Shown here: positions 56,250 to 64,000 of the stretch, piece by piece
Numbering within the stretch: the stretch's first letter is position 1
Layout of the letters: each line of letters opens with the position of its first letter
Assembly: GCF_014873495.1 (NCBI RefSeq)
Contig: NZ_JADBGF010000001.1
Span: forward strand, 1,736,001-1,800,000
Origin: Streptomyces stelliscabiei
GTDB lineage: Bacteria; Actinomycetota; Actinomycetes; Streptomycetales; Streptomycetaceae
Length of the DNA: 64,000 nucleotides
Direction of reading: 5' to 3'
Made by a program: the position numbers and the translations under genes
The notes under the pieces: model-generated
What the model was told of the DNA's origin: nothing
Databases searched by the model: none
What the model saw: only the letters and a program-made list of their open reading frames with translations

Positions 56250-57568
56250 GCGGACGCGAAGATCGTCTTCTTCTGGCGCTCGATCGACGCCAGCAGGCTG
56301 TCGACGCCCTTGGGGTCGCGGACGAACTTCTGCAGGGCGGGCTGCATCACCGTGGAGGTGAAGTCCGGGCGGCTGTCGCGGTCCATGAACTGGGTGAGGT
56401 GCTTGGCGCCGGCGATCGTCTCGTACGCCTTCTTCTGGAGCGGGGTGTACGAGGAGGTGTCGGCCTTGTTGGAAGCCGCGACCAGGCTCGGGTCGGACTT
56501 CAGGTAGATCTGCTCTGCCTCCGGGGTGCCCAGGAACTCCAGGAGCTTCAGCGCGCCGTCCTTGTTCTTCGGAGCCTTGGAGAGCATGAAGCCGTCGGTG
56601 GGCGCCTCGACGGTGTCCTGTCCGTGCGCGGAGTCGATCTCCGGGAAGGGGAAGAAGTCAAGGTCGTCCAGGTCGGCCTTGTTCGTGAACTGCTGCGCCA
56701 CGAAGCTGCCGAACAGGTACATGCCCGCCTTCTTCGAGATCAGCGTCTGGGCCGCGTCCTGCCAGGTGCGGCCGACCGCGCCCTCCTGGTGGTAGGGGAG
56801 GATCTCGGCCCAGTGGTCGAAGGCGGTGCGGACCTTGGCATCCGTCCAGGACGCCTTGCCGGCCATCAGCTCGACGTGGAAGTCGTAGCCGTTGGTACGG
56901 AAGTTGATCTGGTCGAAGGTGCCGAGCGCGGGCCAGGCGTCCTTGTCGCCGAAGGCGAACGGAACCAGGCCGTCCTTCTTCATCTGCTTGCACAGGGCGA
57001 CGAGCTGGTCCCAGGTGGTGGGGACCTCGTAGCCGTACTTCTCGAAGACGCTCTTGCGGTAGAAGACGCCCCAGAGGGACGTGGAGATGGGCACGAAGTA
57101 GTACTTGCCGTCCGCGCCCTTGCTGAGCGCCTTCATCGCCTCGGGGAAGTTTCCGCCGATCTTCTGCCACACGTCGTCGATCGGGGAGGCGAGGCCCTTG
57201 GCGGCGAAGAACTGCATGCGGTAGCCGGCGAACCAGTTGAACACGTCGTCCGGGGTGCCCTGGAGGTAGGTGTTGATCTGCTCCTGGAACGTGTTGTGGT
57301 CCTTGGTGTTCACGTCGACCGTGATCCCGGACTGCTTCGTGAACGCCGCGTAGATCTCGGCGAACGCCTTCTTCGGCACCGCGTCCGACGCGTTCGACCC
57401 GAGGCTGACGGTCTTGGGGTCGGATGCCGTGCCGCTGCCGCTGCCGCTGCCGCCGCAGGCGCTGAGCAGCGGTATGCCGGCGCCGAGGACGGCTGCGCCA
57501 CCGATACCGCGCAGGACGGTGCGTCGGCTGGCAGAAGGCATGGGCCGACCGAGGGAGGAAGAGTGCAT
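56246..57568 (-). CDS. sugar ABC transporter substrate-binding lipoprotein
   Basis: A 440-aa extracytoplasmic solute-binding protein of the family-1 type. It has a Tat-like RR (15-16) and the lipobox LLSACGGS, with C38 the lipidated cysteine. The mature part is a two-lobed binding fold (AFAEIYAAFTKQSGITVDVN, then FNWFAGYRMQFFAAKGLASP). A clear AGGAG lies 5 nt before the ATG at 57568. It is the first gene of the four-gene uptake and hydrolysis operon; the frame open to 57928 is not used. Confidence 0.93.
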   Translation of the reverse strand: MHSSSLGRPMPSASRRTVLRGIGGAAVLGAGIPLLSACGGSGSGSGTASDPKTVSLGSNASDAVPKKAFAEIYAAFTKQSGITVDVNTKDHNTFQEQINTYLQGTPDDVFNWFAGYRMQFFAAKGLASPIDDVWQKIGGNFPEAMKALSKGADGKYYFVPISTSLWGVFYRKSVFEKYGYEVPTTWDQLVALCKQMKKDGLVPFAFGDKDAWPALGTFDQINFRTNGYDFHVELMAGKASWTDAKVRTAFDHWAEILPYHQEGAVGRTWQDAAQTLISKKAGMYLFGSFVAQQFTNKADLDDLDFFPFPEIDSAHGQDTVEAPTDGFMLSKAPKNKDGALKLLEFLGTPEAEQIYLKSDPSLVAASNKADTSSYTPLQKKAYETIAGAKHLTQFMDRDSRPDFTSTVMQPALQKFVRDPKGVDSLLASIERQKKTIFASA

Positions 57569-57663
57569 TTCGGCTCCTGACAGGGCGGCCGTGCTCAGGC
57601 GGCACGTCGGCCCGCGGGGTGTGACGGGGAAGCGGTCGTCTACGCGACCAAGACTCAACACGA

Positions 57664-57677
57664 TCGAACAAATTCGA
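57664..57677. promoter_or_regulatory. candidate LacI operator near the lipoprotein promoter
   Basis: TCGAA-CAAA-TTCGA, perfect 5-bp arms. Confidence 0.5.
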
Positions 57678-57987
57678 CCGGCGGTTGGGAGGAAGAGTGA
57701 ACGCTCCGAGGAGTCGCTGTCAAGCCCCTTCGACCTGACCTCAGAGCTGACCGTACCTGTCGGCAGGACGGCCGGCCTACCGCCGGAGGGGAGCGACACC
57801 CCCGTTCCGCGAGCCGGCGCGAGAGCCAACTTGTATCCCTTGACCAGCAGATATGTCCACCACGGGGGCTCTCCGCACGGCGACTGCGACTCCCTTCGCC
57901 GACCGGCCGCCCTCCGACGAACCCGCATCCGCCCCTCGGAATCGATACCGCCGGAACCCTTGACGTACCGCTGTCGGCTACGTAGAC

Positions 57988-58016
57988 ATGACCACGCGGT
58001 CAGACCGCGTGGTCAT
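57988..58016. promoter_or_regulatory. perfect 13-bp-arm inverted repeat before the LacI gene
   Basis: ATGACCACGCGGT-CAG-ACCGCGTGGTCAT, ending 46 bp before the start at 58063. It could be an autoregulatory operator or fold as a leader hairpin. An in-frame ATG at its left edge (57988) would put it in coding sequence, but GGGAGA before 58063 favours the later start. Confidence 0.65.
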
Positions 58017-58062
58017 ACAGTTGACCGCCTTCGATGCAGACGTACGGCCGTCGGGAGACTTC

Positions 58063-59127
58063 ATGGCAGCAGTGGTGGGACGGAGCGAGGGCTCCGCTGT
58101 GCCGCGCAGCGCGGACGTGGCCCGCCTGGCCGGGGTGTCACGCAAGACGGTGTCCCGGGTCCTCAACAACGAGCCGTACGTCTCCGAGGACGCCCGCACC
58201 AAGGTCCTCGCGGCCGCCGAGGAACTCGGCTACCGGCTGAACCAGGCGGCCAGGACACTGGTCTCCGGGCGTACCGGCTCCATCGGTGTGGTCGCCCTGG
58301 GCACCGCCGGCTACGGGACCGCTTCACTGCTCGTGCACATCGAGCGGGCCGTGCGCGACGCGGGCTACGCGCTCCGCGTGGTCAACACGCCCGACGGCGA
58401 CCCGACGGGCATCGCGGGTGCCGTGGCGTCGCTGCTCGAACAAGGGGTGGACGGCGTCATCGTCTCCGAACCCATCGTGGAAGGAGACATCAGCGTCCGC
58501 GTCGGCGTCCCCGTCCTCTTCCTGGGAGCACCGCCCGCCTTCACCGCCACCCGCACCGTGACCATGGGTGTGGGCGCACAGGAACTGGCGCGGGCGGCCA
58601 CCGAGCATCTGCTGGACCTGGGACACACGACCGTTCATCATCTCGCCGGTCCGCGGCGCTGGTACGCCACCAAGGACCGCATCGAAGGATGGCGTGCGGC
58701 GCTCGCGGCACGGGGCGCGCACGAGCCGCCACTGCTCAACGGTGACTGGTCGGCTGCCTCCGGCCATGCCGTGGGCCGGGCGCTGGCGTCGGACAGGTCC
58801 GTGACCGCTGTCTTCGCGGCGGGCGACGAGATGGCCATCGGGCTCATCCACGCCCTGCGGGAAGCCGGGCGCCGCGTACCCGAGGACATCAGCGTCGTCG
58901 GCTTCGACGGCAACCCGGTCTTCGCCTACGTCTCTCCTCCCCTGACCACCGTGCGCCAGCCCTTCGAGGCCGCGGCCAGAGAGGGCATCCGCCTTCTCGT
59001 GCACGCGATCGAGAAGCCCGACACCGACCTGCCGCAGGCGAGCGACCCACCGGTCGAACTCGTCGTCCGCGGCTCGACCGCGCCTCCGCCGTCGCACCCC
59101 GACAAGACGGACCGGCCCACCACCTGA
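58063..59127 (+). CDS. LacI-family regulator of the sugar operon
   Basis: A 354-aa LacI-type repressor. The HTH (about residues 14-62) reads SADVARLAGVSRKTVSRVLN and then NEPYVSEDARTKVLAAAEEL. The hinge NQAARTLVSGRTGSIGVV leads to a periplasmic-binding-protein-like domain with FAAGDEMAIGLIHALREAG and VVGFDGNPVFAY. It is divergent from the importer/beta-galactosidase operon and likely represses it until a galactoside is bound. Confidence 0.95.
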   Translation: MAAVVGRSEGSAVPRSADVARLAGVSRKTVSRVLNNEPYVSEDARTKVLAAAEELGYRLNQAARTLVSGRTGSIGVVALGTAGYGTASLLVHIERAVRDAGYALRVVNTPDGDPTGIAGAVASLLEQGVDGVIVSEPIVEGDISVRVGVPVLFLGAPPAFTATRTVTMGVGAQELARAATEHLLDLGHTTVHHLAGPRRWYATKDRIEGWRAALAARGAHEPPLLNGDWSAASGHAVGRALASDRSVTAVFAAGDEMAIGLIHALREAGRRVPEDISVVGFDGNPVFAYVSPPLTTVRQPFEAAAREGIRLLVHAIEKPDTDLPQASDPPVELVVRGSTAPPPSHPDKTDRPTT

Positions 59128-59351
59128 GAGCACCCCGGCTTCGGAGAACACACCGCGCCCCGGGCACAGCTCCGCCACTCGCACCAGCCGTCTCACTCGC
59201 GAGGCGGATCGGTCCGACTCCTATGCCGCACGACACCGCGGTTCCTCGTACGCGGTGGACGTGCACTCCGGGCTCGCCGCTTCCCACCCGGTTTCGTCCC
59301 GGGCGGCACGCACCGGACCCTCCTGTCCCTCCCCTGCCCTGAGAGCCGCAC

Positions 59352-61409
59352 ATGTCCCCTGCACTGTTGAGCGCCAGACCCGGCGCCGCTCAGCATTCCC
59401 GCCCCACCACCCTGCTGTTGCTCATCCTGGCGCTGATCGTCGCCGCGGCGACGATTGTGCTGCCTGCCTCGGGGCGGGCTCAGGCCCTCTCCCGTCCCTC
59501 GCAGACCATGTACACCCCGCCCGCGGGTGCGCCCTCGCCCGGTTCGCTGTACCCGCGGGTGCTGCGTCTGCAGCACAACGGATCGGCCAACGGCACCCTG
59601 CTCGCCACGTTCGAGCAGTACACCAACGGTACGCCCGTCTTCCCGATCTACCGCTCCACCGACAACGGCGACTCCTGGAGCAAGCTCTCCGACGTAGCCG
59701 ACACCGAGAACGGCTGGGGCATGCGCTGGCAGCCCGAGCTCTTCGAACTGCCCACGGCCATAGGCGACTTCCCGGCCGGGACCATCCTGGCCGCAGGTGA
59801 CTCGGTGCCCTCCGACCGGTCGGCCACCAAGATCGACATGTACGCCAGCACCGACCGCGGTCAGACCTGGGACTTCGTCAGCAACATCGCCACAGGCGGC
59901 TCGGCGTTCGACACGAACGGCCAGACTCCCGTGTGGGAGCCGTTCTTCCTCGTCTCCGACGGCAAGCTGATCGTCTACTACTCCGACCAGCGCGACCCCG
60001 ACCACGGCCAGAAGATCGTCCACCAGGTCTCCACCGACGTCCGCAACTGGGGCCCCGTCGTCGACGACGTGGCAATGCCCACCGCCGGCGACCGGCCGGG
60101 CATGCCCACCGTCGCGAAGCTGCCGAACGGCAAGTACGTCATGTCTTACGAGTACGGCGGCGCTCCCGAGGGCAACTTCTCCGTCTACTACAAGATCTCC
60201 TCCGACCCGGAGGCGTTCGGCTCGGTCACCGGCATCCCGCTGCGGACGACGGGCGGCGTGGTGCCGCAGAGCGCTCCCTACATGACCTGGCTGCCCACCG
60301 GCGGCCCCAACGGCACACTCGTCGTCAGCGCCAACAGCGCCGAGGACCTGTTCATCAACACGCAGAACGGCGCCGCGAACACCTGGACGCGCATCAGCGC
60401 CAATGTGATCGGCGGCTACAGCCGCGGCATGACGGCCCTCGCCGACGGGCACAGCCTGCTGATCCTCAGCGCCGGACGGGGAGGCAGCGGCCTCTCCAAC
60501 CCGGTCACCTACAGCACGATCGACCTGGGCGGCGGCGTCTCCGACGGTGCCACCTACACCATGACCAACGCGAACAGCGCCCTGAACCTCACGATCGTCG
60601 GCGGCTCCACCACCAACGGCACCACCGCCACCCAGCAGAACCCCACCACCTCCACCAACCAGCAGTGGCGCTTCGAGCAGCAGTCCTCGGGCTACTTCAA
60701 GATCTTCAACGTCGCCAGTGGCAAGGTCCTCGGCGTCCAGAGCCAGTCCACCGCCAACGGCGCCACAGTCCTGCAGTGGGATGACAACGGCACGCCCGAC
60801 CACGAATGGGCCATCGCGCCCCACCCGGCCGGCGGGTACAGCATCACCAACCGCAGCAGTGGCAAGCTCCTCGAAATACCCAGCGCCTCCACCACCGTCG
60901 GCACCGCCGCCGTCCAGTGGAGCGGCACCAGCTGCGGCTGCCAGCGCTGGAACCTCACCCAGACCGCCCTGCCGCCCCTGGGCACCGGCCAGTACGTCCT
61001 GGTGAACAAGAACAGCGGCAAGTACCTCGACATCCCGAACGGCTCCACCACCGCCGGCACCGCCGCCAACCAGTGGCAGAACACGAACTGCACCTGCCAG
61101 CTCTTCACCTTCCAGTCCGCCGGCAGCGGCGCCTGGAACATCAAGAACACCAAGAGCAACCTCAACCTCGACATCCAAGGCTCCTCCAGCGCCGCGGGCG
61201 CTGCCATCGTCCAGAACACCGCCTCCAGCGCCGACTCCCAGAAGTGGACCCTCACCGACGGGGGCGGCGGCTACTACAAACTCCGGAACGTGAACAGCAC
61301 CCTCGTCGCCGGCGTCACCCAGTCCTCCACCGCCGACGGGGCAGCCGTCATCCAGTGGGGCAGCGCCAGCCTCGACGACCAGCTCTGGAAGATCGTCCGG
61401 ATCAACTGA
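59352..61409 (+). CDS. secreted BNR/sialidase-fold hydrolase with ricin-type lectin domains
   Basis: A 685-aa secreted enzyme. A Sec-type signal covers about residues 18-45. The catalytic part (about 50-395) is a beta-propeller with two Asp-box motifs (STDNGDSWSKL and STDRGQTWDFV), resembling GH93 exo-arabinanases or GH33 sialidases; LYPRVLRLQHNGSANGTLLA leads the first blade. The C-terminal 290 residues are repeated ricin-B/beta-trefoil-like segments with QxW motifs (QQWRFEQ, QRWNLTQ, QKWTLTD). The context of galactosidases and a GH43-like tail favours arabinan ends over sialic acid, but this is inference. Confidence 0.88.
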   Translation: MSPALLSARPGAAQHSRPTTLLLLILALIVAAATIVLPASGRAQALSRPSQTMYTPPAGAPSPGSLYPRVLRLQHNGSANGTLLATFEQYTNGTPVFPIYRSTDNGDSWSKLSDVADTENGWGMRWQPELFELPTAIGDFPAGTILAAGDSVPSDRSATKIDMYASTDRGQTWDFVSNIATGGSAFDTNGQTPVWEPFFLVSDGKLIVYYSDQRDPDHGQKIVHQVSTDVRNWGPVVDDVAMPTAGDRPGMPTVAKLPNGKYVMSYEYGGAPEGNFSVYYKISSDPEAFGSVTGIPLRTTGGVVPQSAPYMTWLPTGGPNGTLVVSANSAEDLFINTQNGAANTWTRISANVIGGYSRGMTALADGHSLLILSAGRGGSGLSNPVTYSTIDLGGGVSDGATYTMTNANSALNLTIVGGSTTNGTTATQQNPTTSTNQQWRFEQQSSGYFKIFNVASGKVLGVQSQSTANGATVLQWDDNGTPDHEWAIAPHPAGGYSITNRSSGKLLEIPSASTTVGTAAVQWSGTSCGCQRWNLTQTALPPLGTGQYVLVNKNSGKYLDIPNGSTTAGTAANQWQNTNCTCQLFTFQSAGSGAWNIKNTKSNLNLDIQGSSSAAGAAIVQNTASSADSQKWTLTDGGGGYYKLRNVNSTLVAGVTQSSTADGAAVIQWGSASLDDQLWKIVRIN

Positions 61410-61519
61410 CCGTCCCACCGTGCCATGACCAGGCGCGGGGACCGCCGGCGAAGCGGTTCCCGCGCCTGACGTCCGCCTCGGCCGACCAGCCGAGGCGCAG
61501 CCGACCGCTCCTCTCTACA

Positions 61520-62776
61520 GTGACCGATGTGAACCTCCTGCCTGCGACGGACGACCCGACCACGACGCGGACCCGCCGACAGGGCTGCCTGCGTGCGACG
61601 GGCGTCATCACACTGGTCCTGCTGGCCGCCGCGGACGTGCTCATCGCCGTCACCAACGGCAAGACCCTCTGGCCTGTGCTCCTGCTGCTGTCGCTCGGCC
61701 TCGCGGCCGTCCTGTGGCCCTCCGCCCGGCAACCCGCGTGGCTCACTCCCCAACTGCGGGCCGCCCTACCAGCAGGCGCTTCCCTGGCCTTGACCGCCGT
61801 GGCCACGACGACCGAGCGAATTCGTATGTTCGGCCCTGGGGAAGTGGCGGTCCTGCTCTGCCTGCTGCTGCTCGCCGTCCGTACCTGCCCACCACGATGG
61901 GCAGGCCCCTGTGCCCTGCTCGTCGGCGGGGCGGCCATCGCTGCACCGCTGCGCTTCTACGCAACCGGCACCCAGGACGACGCCCTGATCCTGGGGCTCA
62001 CACTGGTAGTAGCGCTGATGACCGGCATCACCATCGGCCTCGGCGGCTACCTGCGCTCCCTGGACCACAGGCGCGGCGTCGCGGTCGCCGAGACCCGTCG
62101 CTCCGAACGCCTCGCCATGGCAGCCGACCTGCACGACTTCGTCGCCCACCACGTCACCGGCATCCTCATCCAGACACAGATGGCCCGCATGATGGTCAGC
62201 AGCGAACCAGATCGCCTGGACCCGGTCCTGGCGGGAATCGAGCACGCCGCGACCGAGGCGCTCGACTCCATGCGGTTGACCGTCGGAATCCTGCGCGAAG
62301 GCCCGGAGCAAACGGCCCGGCTGGAGCCGGGCGAGAACCACCTGGTGGGCGACCTGGCAGCCCTCACGGAACTCGTCGACCGATTCGGCGGCCCGACCGG
62401 CCCGAAGGCCGAACTGCACCGCTCCGCCTCCATGCCCCCGAATCTGCCCCACGAGGTACAGGCCGCCGCCTACCGCGTCGTCCAGGAAGCCCTCACGAAC
62501 GTACGGCGCCACGCCGCCGACGCCACCGAAGTCACCGTCGCCCTCGCTCACGCCGACGACACCCTGCACGTGACGGTGCGCGACAACGGCCGCGCAGGCG
62601 CCCCGCTGCCCTACGCCGCCCGCGGCGGAGGCTTCGGCATCGTCGGCCTCACCGAACGCGTCACCGCACTCGGCGGCACACTGCACACCGGCCCACGCGA
62701 GGACCACGGCTGGGAGGTCATAGCACTCCTCCCCACCATGCGACGAGCGGGCCCTGGCAGGGCCGGGCATCGCTAA
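61520..62776 (+). CDS. NarL-type sensor histidine kinase, no adjacent response regulator
   Basis: A 418-aa membrane histidine kinase. The first 190 residues hold about six hydrophobic segments. The HisKA_3 dimerisation helix (AADLHDFVAHHVTGILIQTQ) carries the phosphorylated H205. The HATPase domain has NVRRHA (N box), DNGRAG and GFGIVGL (G boxes). Such kinases almost always precede a LuxR-type response regulator, but the next gene is on the other strand, so it is an orphan here. GTG at 61520 or 61529 is the start. Confidence 0.88.
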   Translation: MTDVNLLPATDDPTTTRTRRQGCLRATGVITLVLLAAADVLIAVTNGKTLWPVLLLLSLGLAAVLWPSARQPAWLTPQLRAALPAGASLALTAVATTTERIRMFGPGEVAVLLCLLLLAVRTCPPRWAGPCALLVGGAAIAAPLRFYATGTQDDALILGLTLVVALMTGITIGLGGYLRSLDHRRGVAVAETRRSERLAMAADLHDFVAHHVTGILIQTQMARMMVSSEPDRLDPVLAGIEHAATEALDSMRLTVGILREGPEQTARLEPGENHLVGDLAALTELVDRFGGPTGPKAELHRSASMPPNLPHEVQAAAYRVVQEALTNVRRHAADATEVTVALAHADDTLHVTVRDNGRAGAPLPYAARGGGFGIVGLTERVTALGGTLHTGPREDHGWEVIALLPTMRRAGPGRAGHR

Positions 62777-62893
62777 GGGCGCCGCCAACTCCCGCAGTCC
62801 ACCCGCCCCCCGGCACCGGACTGAGGTCTGCCCGCCGGGGCGAGCAGGTGCTGCGTCCAGTTGCTGGAGCCGGTGAACGGGCGCAGGCACTTC

Positions 62894-63697
62894 CTACCGG
62901 GTCCCTTGTCCAGCCGTCGCCCAGTCCTCCAACAGGCGCACTGTGCGTCCGACATGTTCCTCGTGCAGGTAGTGCCCGGTGTCAGGCCAGTGTTCGACGC
63001 GGGAGCCGGGGACATGCAGGGTGCCGCGTTCCCAGGTGGCCGCTTGCGCCGAGGTCCATACGGTGAGCGCGGGCTGGCTGCGCCGGCGCAGATACGCCTC
63101 GCTGTGCGGGCGGACGCCGACCGCGCCGGAGTCGGTGTACATGCCCGCGTACGCCTGGGCGATGACGTGATCCGGGGTGCCGAGCATGGTGCGGACATGT
63201 GCCGTACGCAGTCCGGCCGGAGCGCCTGCCGGGAAGGCGCCGGCGATGAACTCGGCCGCGGCACGCGCCCCGCGTTCCCGGTACTCCGCGAGCCGGGCGG
63301 GAATCCCCTCCACTTCCGCCCCGTGCGCGCCGTGAGCCGGATCAAGGGCGATGACCGAGCGGACGAGCTCCTGATGCCGGACCGCGAGCAGGTTGACGAC
63401 CTGGCCGCCCATGGAGTGGCCCACGGCGATCGCCGGCCCGGTGCCAAGGTGCCGGAGCAGCGCGGCGAGGTCGTCGGCCATCTCCGTCGGCGTGTTGCCC
63501 TCGTCGGGGACGTCCGACCGGCCGTGCCCGCGCAGGTCGGGGACGATCACGCGGAACCGGTCGGCCAGCGCCTCGGCGTGCGCGGACCACTCCCGGCCGT
63601 CCCCGCCCCAGCCGTGCACCAGAAGCAGCGGCACCGCCTCGTCGGACCCGAGATCGGTGCGGAAGAGGTGGACGCGTCTCAGGTCGTCGATCGTCAT
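62894..63697 (-). CDS. alpha/beta hydrolase
   Basis: A 267-aa alpha/beta hydrolase. The oxyanion strand is PLLLVHGWGGDGREW (about residues 24-38), the nucleophile elbow AVGHSMGGQVV (Ser in GHSMGG, about 95), and the C-terminal PDTGHYLHEEH has the catalytic His. This is the esterase form, unlike the Asp-type gene at 46223. The ATG at 63697 overlaps the stop of the upstream GH43-like gene by 4 bp, so it is probably co-expressed with that enzyme and may remove ester groups from its substrate. Confidence 0.88.
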   Translation of the reverse strand: MTIDDLRRVHLFRTDLGSDEAVPLLLVHGWGGDGREWSAHAEALADRFRVIVPDLRGHGRSDVPDEGNTPTEMADDLAALLRHLGTGPAIAVGHSMGGQVVNLLAVRHQELVRSVIALDPAHGAHGAEVEGIPARLAEYRERGARAAAEFIAGAFPAGAPAGLRTAHVRTMLGTPDHVIAQAYAGMYTDSGAVGVRPHSEAYLRRRSQPALTVWTSAQAATWERGTLHVPGSRVEHWPDTGHYLHEEHVGRTVRLLEDWATAGQGTR

Positions 63698-64000
63698 GCG
63701 GGGCCGTCCGGAAAGGTCCGGTACGTGGCGTGGGCGAAGTCCGCGTGGACACCGGCGCCGTCGAGGTCCTGCACCCACAGGCCCCACATGGCGCCGGTGA
63801 AGCCGAGAACGCGCAACTGGCCGTCGTGGAACTCGTCGGCGTGCTCGTCGGACAGGACGGTGGCGTCGAGCTCGATCGGCAGCGTCTGGACTCCCCCGCC
63901 GGTGTCGTACGAGAAGCGCAGGGCCGGAACGTCGAGTTCCGCGTGCAGGACGACCGGGCGTCCGGGCTTCAGCGGTACGGTCGGCTCATGTGCGACGAGA
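63694..64000 (-). CDS. glycoside hydrolase (GH43-like) C-terminal end, truncated by window
   Basis: The last 101 codons of a gene that begins beyond the right edge. The sequence ALRFSYDTGGGVQTLPIELD, then GFTGAMWGLWVQDLDGAGVH and ADFAHATY resembles the beta-sandwich tail of GH43 beta-xylosidases/arabinofuranosidases (GxxVGLWVQDL...ADFDxxxY). The catalytic propeller is not in the window, so the assignment is from the accessory domain only. It is coupled to the downstream hydrolase by ATGA. Confidence 0.6.
   Translation of the reverse strand, partial: LVAHEPTVPLKPGRPVVLHAELDVPALRFSYDTGGGVQTLPIELDATVLSDEHADEFHDGQLRVLGFTGAMWGLWVQDLDGAGVHADFAHATYRTFPDGPA

Larger units (their letters stand above)
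57569..58062. promoter_or_regulatory. divergent control region of the sugar operon and LacI gene
   Basis: 494 bp without a gene. It carries a 14-bp inverted repeat TCGAACAAATTCGA (57664-57677) about 95 bp before the lipoprotein start, in AT-richer sequence, and a perfect 13-bp-arm repeat at 57988-58016 just before the regulator. Both are operator candidates for the LacI protein. Confidence 0.6.

Noticed and set aside
59352..61409. True sialidase
   Set aside because: Asp boxes alone do not identify sialidases; the arginine triad could not be assigned and the context favours arabinose-type substrates.

Overview
The window is 64 kb of very GC-rich DNA with strong third-position GC, frequent GTG starts, ATGA or GTGA gene overlaps and many Tat-type secreted proteins. 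Gene content (a tuf3-type second EF-Tu, MocR, Lrp, TetR and HxlR regulators, SbcCD, secreted glycoside hydrolases) points to a Streptomyces chromosome. This rests on sequence features and family knowledge only; no database search was run.

Layout. 1-10 kb: tail of an alpha/beta hydrolase, an EamA exporter divergent from a MocR regulator, a secreted PhoD phosphatase, a decayed SWIM-zinc-finger gene, an ACT-GNAT acetyltransferase, a Cys/Met PLP enzyme divergent from an Lrp regulator, and a DUF885 protein. 10-18 kb: an orphan Imm21-like immunity protein, a rhodanese divergent from a second Lrp regulator, the sbcD-sbcC pair, a YigZ/IMPACT protein, and a SixA phosphatase coupled to a CysRS-like protein carrying a hexanucleotide microsatellite. 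18-28 kb: a CoA-binding protein, a 36-bp tandem repeat array, a universal stress protein, a MoxR ATPase plus VWA operon, a TetR/FMN-reductase pair with two operators, YbaK, a cupin-XRE regulator, a hexapeptide acyltransferase, a gamma-carbonic anhydrase and DedA. 28-41 kb: a thioesterase-like protein, a Pro/Gln-rich membrane protein, an MFS permease overlapping a spermidine-synthase-like gene, tuf3, a VTT membrane protein, a thiolase divergent from an HxlR regulator, a three-gene Gfo/Idh - DUF6807 - cupin operon, and uppP.

41.4-51.2 kb is the disturbed part. It holds a complete ISL3-type element with perfect 29-bp ends but no target duplication, a frameshifted small gene, a 5'-truncated MaoC hydratase, an IS1380 transposase remnant, a small TetR/NTF2 operon with its operator, an epoxide-hydrolase-like gene, a DUF1569 gene and decayed alcohol dehydrogenase sequence. 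Genes here are spaced wider and broken more often than elsewhere.

48-64 kb is a carbohydrate-utilisation locus. It has an ABC importer (lipoprotein, two permeases) translationally coupled and followed by a cytoplasmic family-2 beta-galactosidase, a secreted family-2 enzyme, a divergent LacI regulator behind a perfect 13-bp-arm inverted repeat, a secreted BNR/sialidase-fold hydrolase with ricin-type lectin repeats, an orphan histidine kinase, an alpha/beta hydrolase, and the 3' end of what looks like a GH43-type enzyme running off the right edge. Together they suggest uptake and breakdown of a galactose- and perhaps arabinose-containing plant polysaccharide. No CRISPR array, rRNA or tRNA gene was seen.
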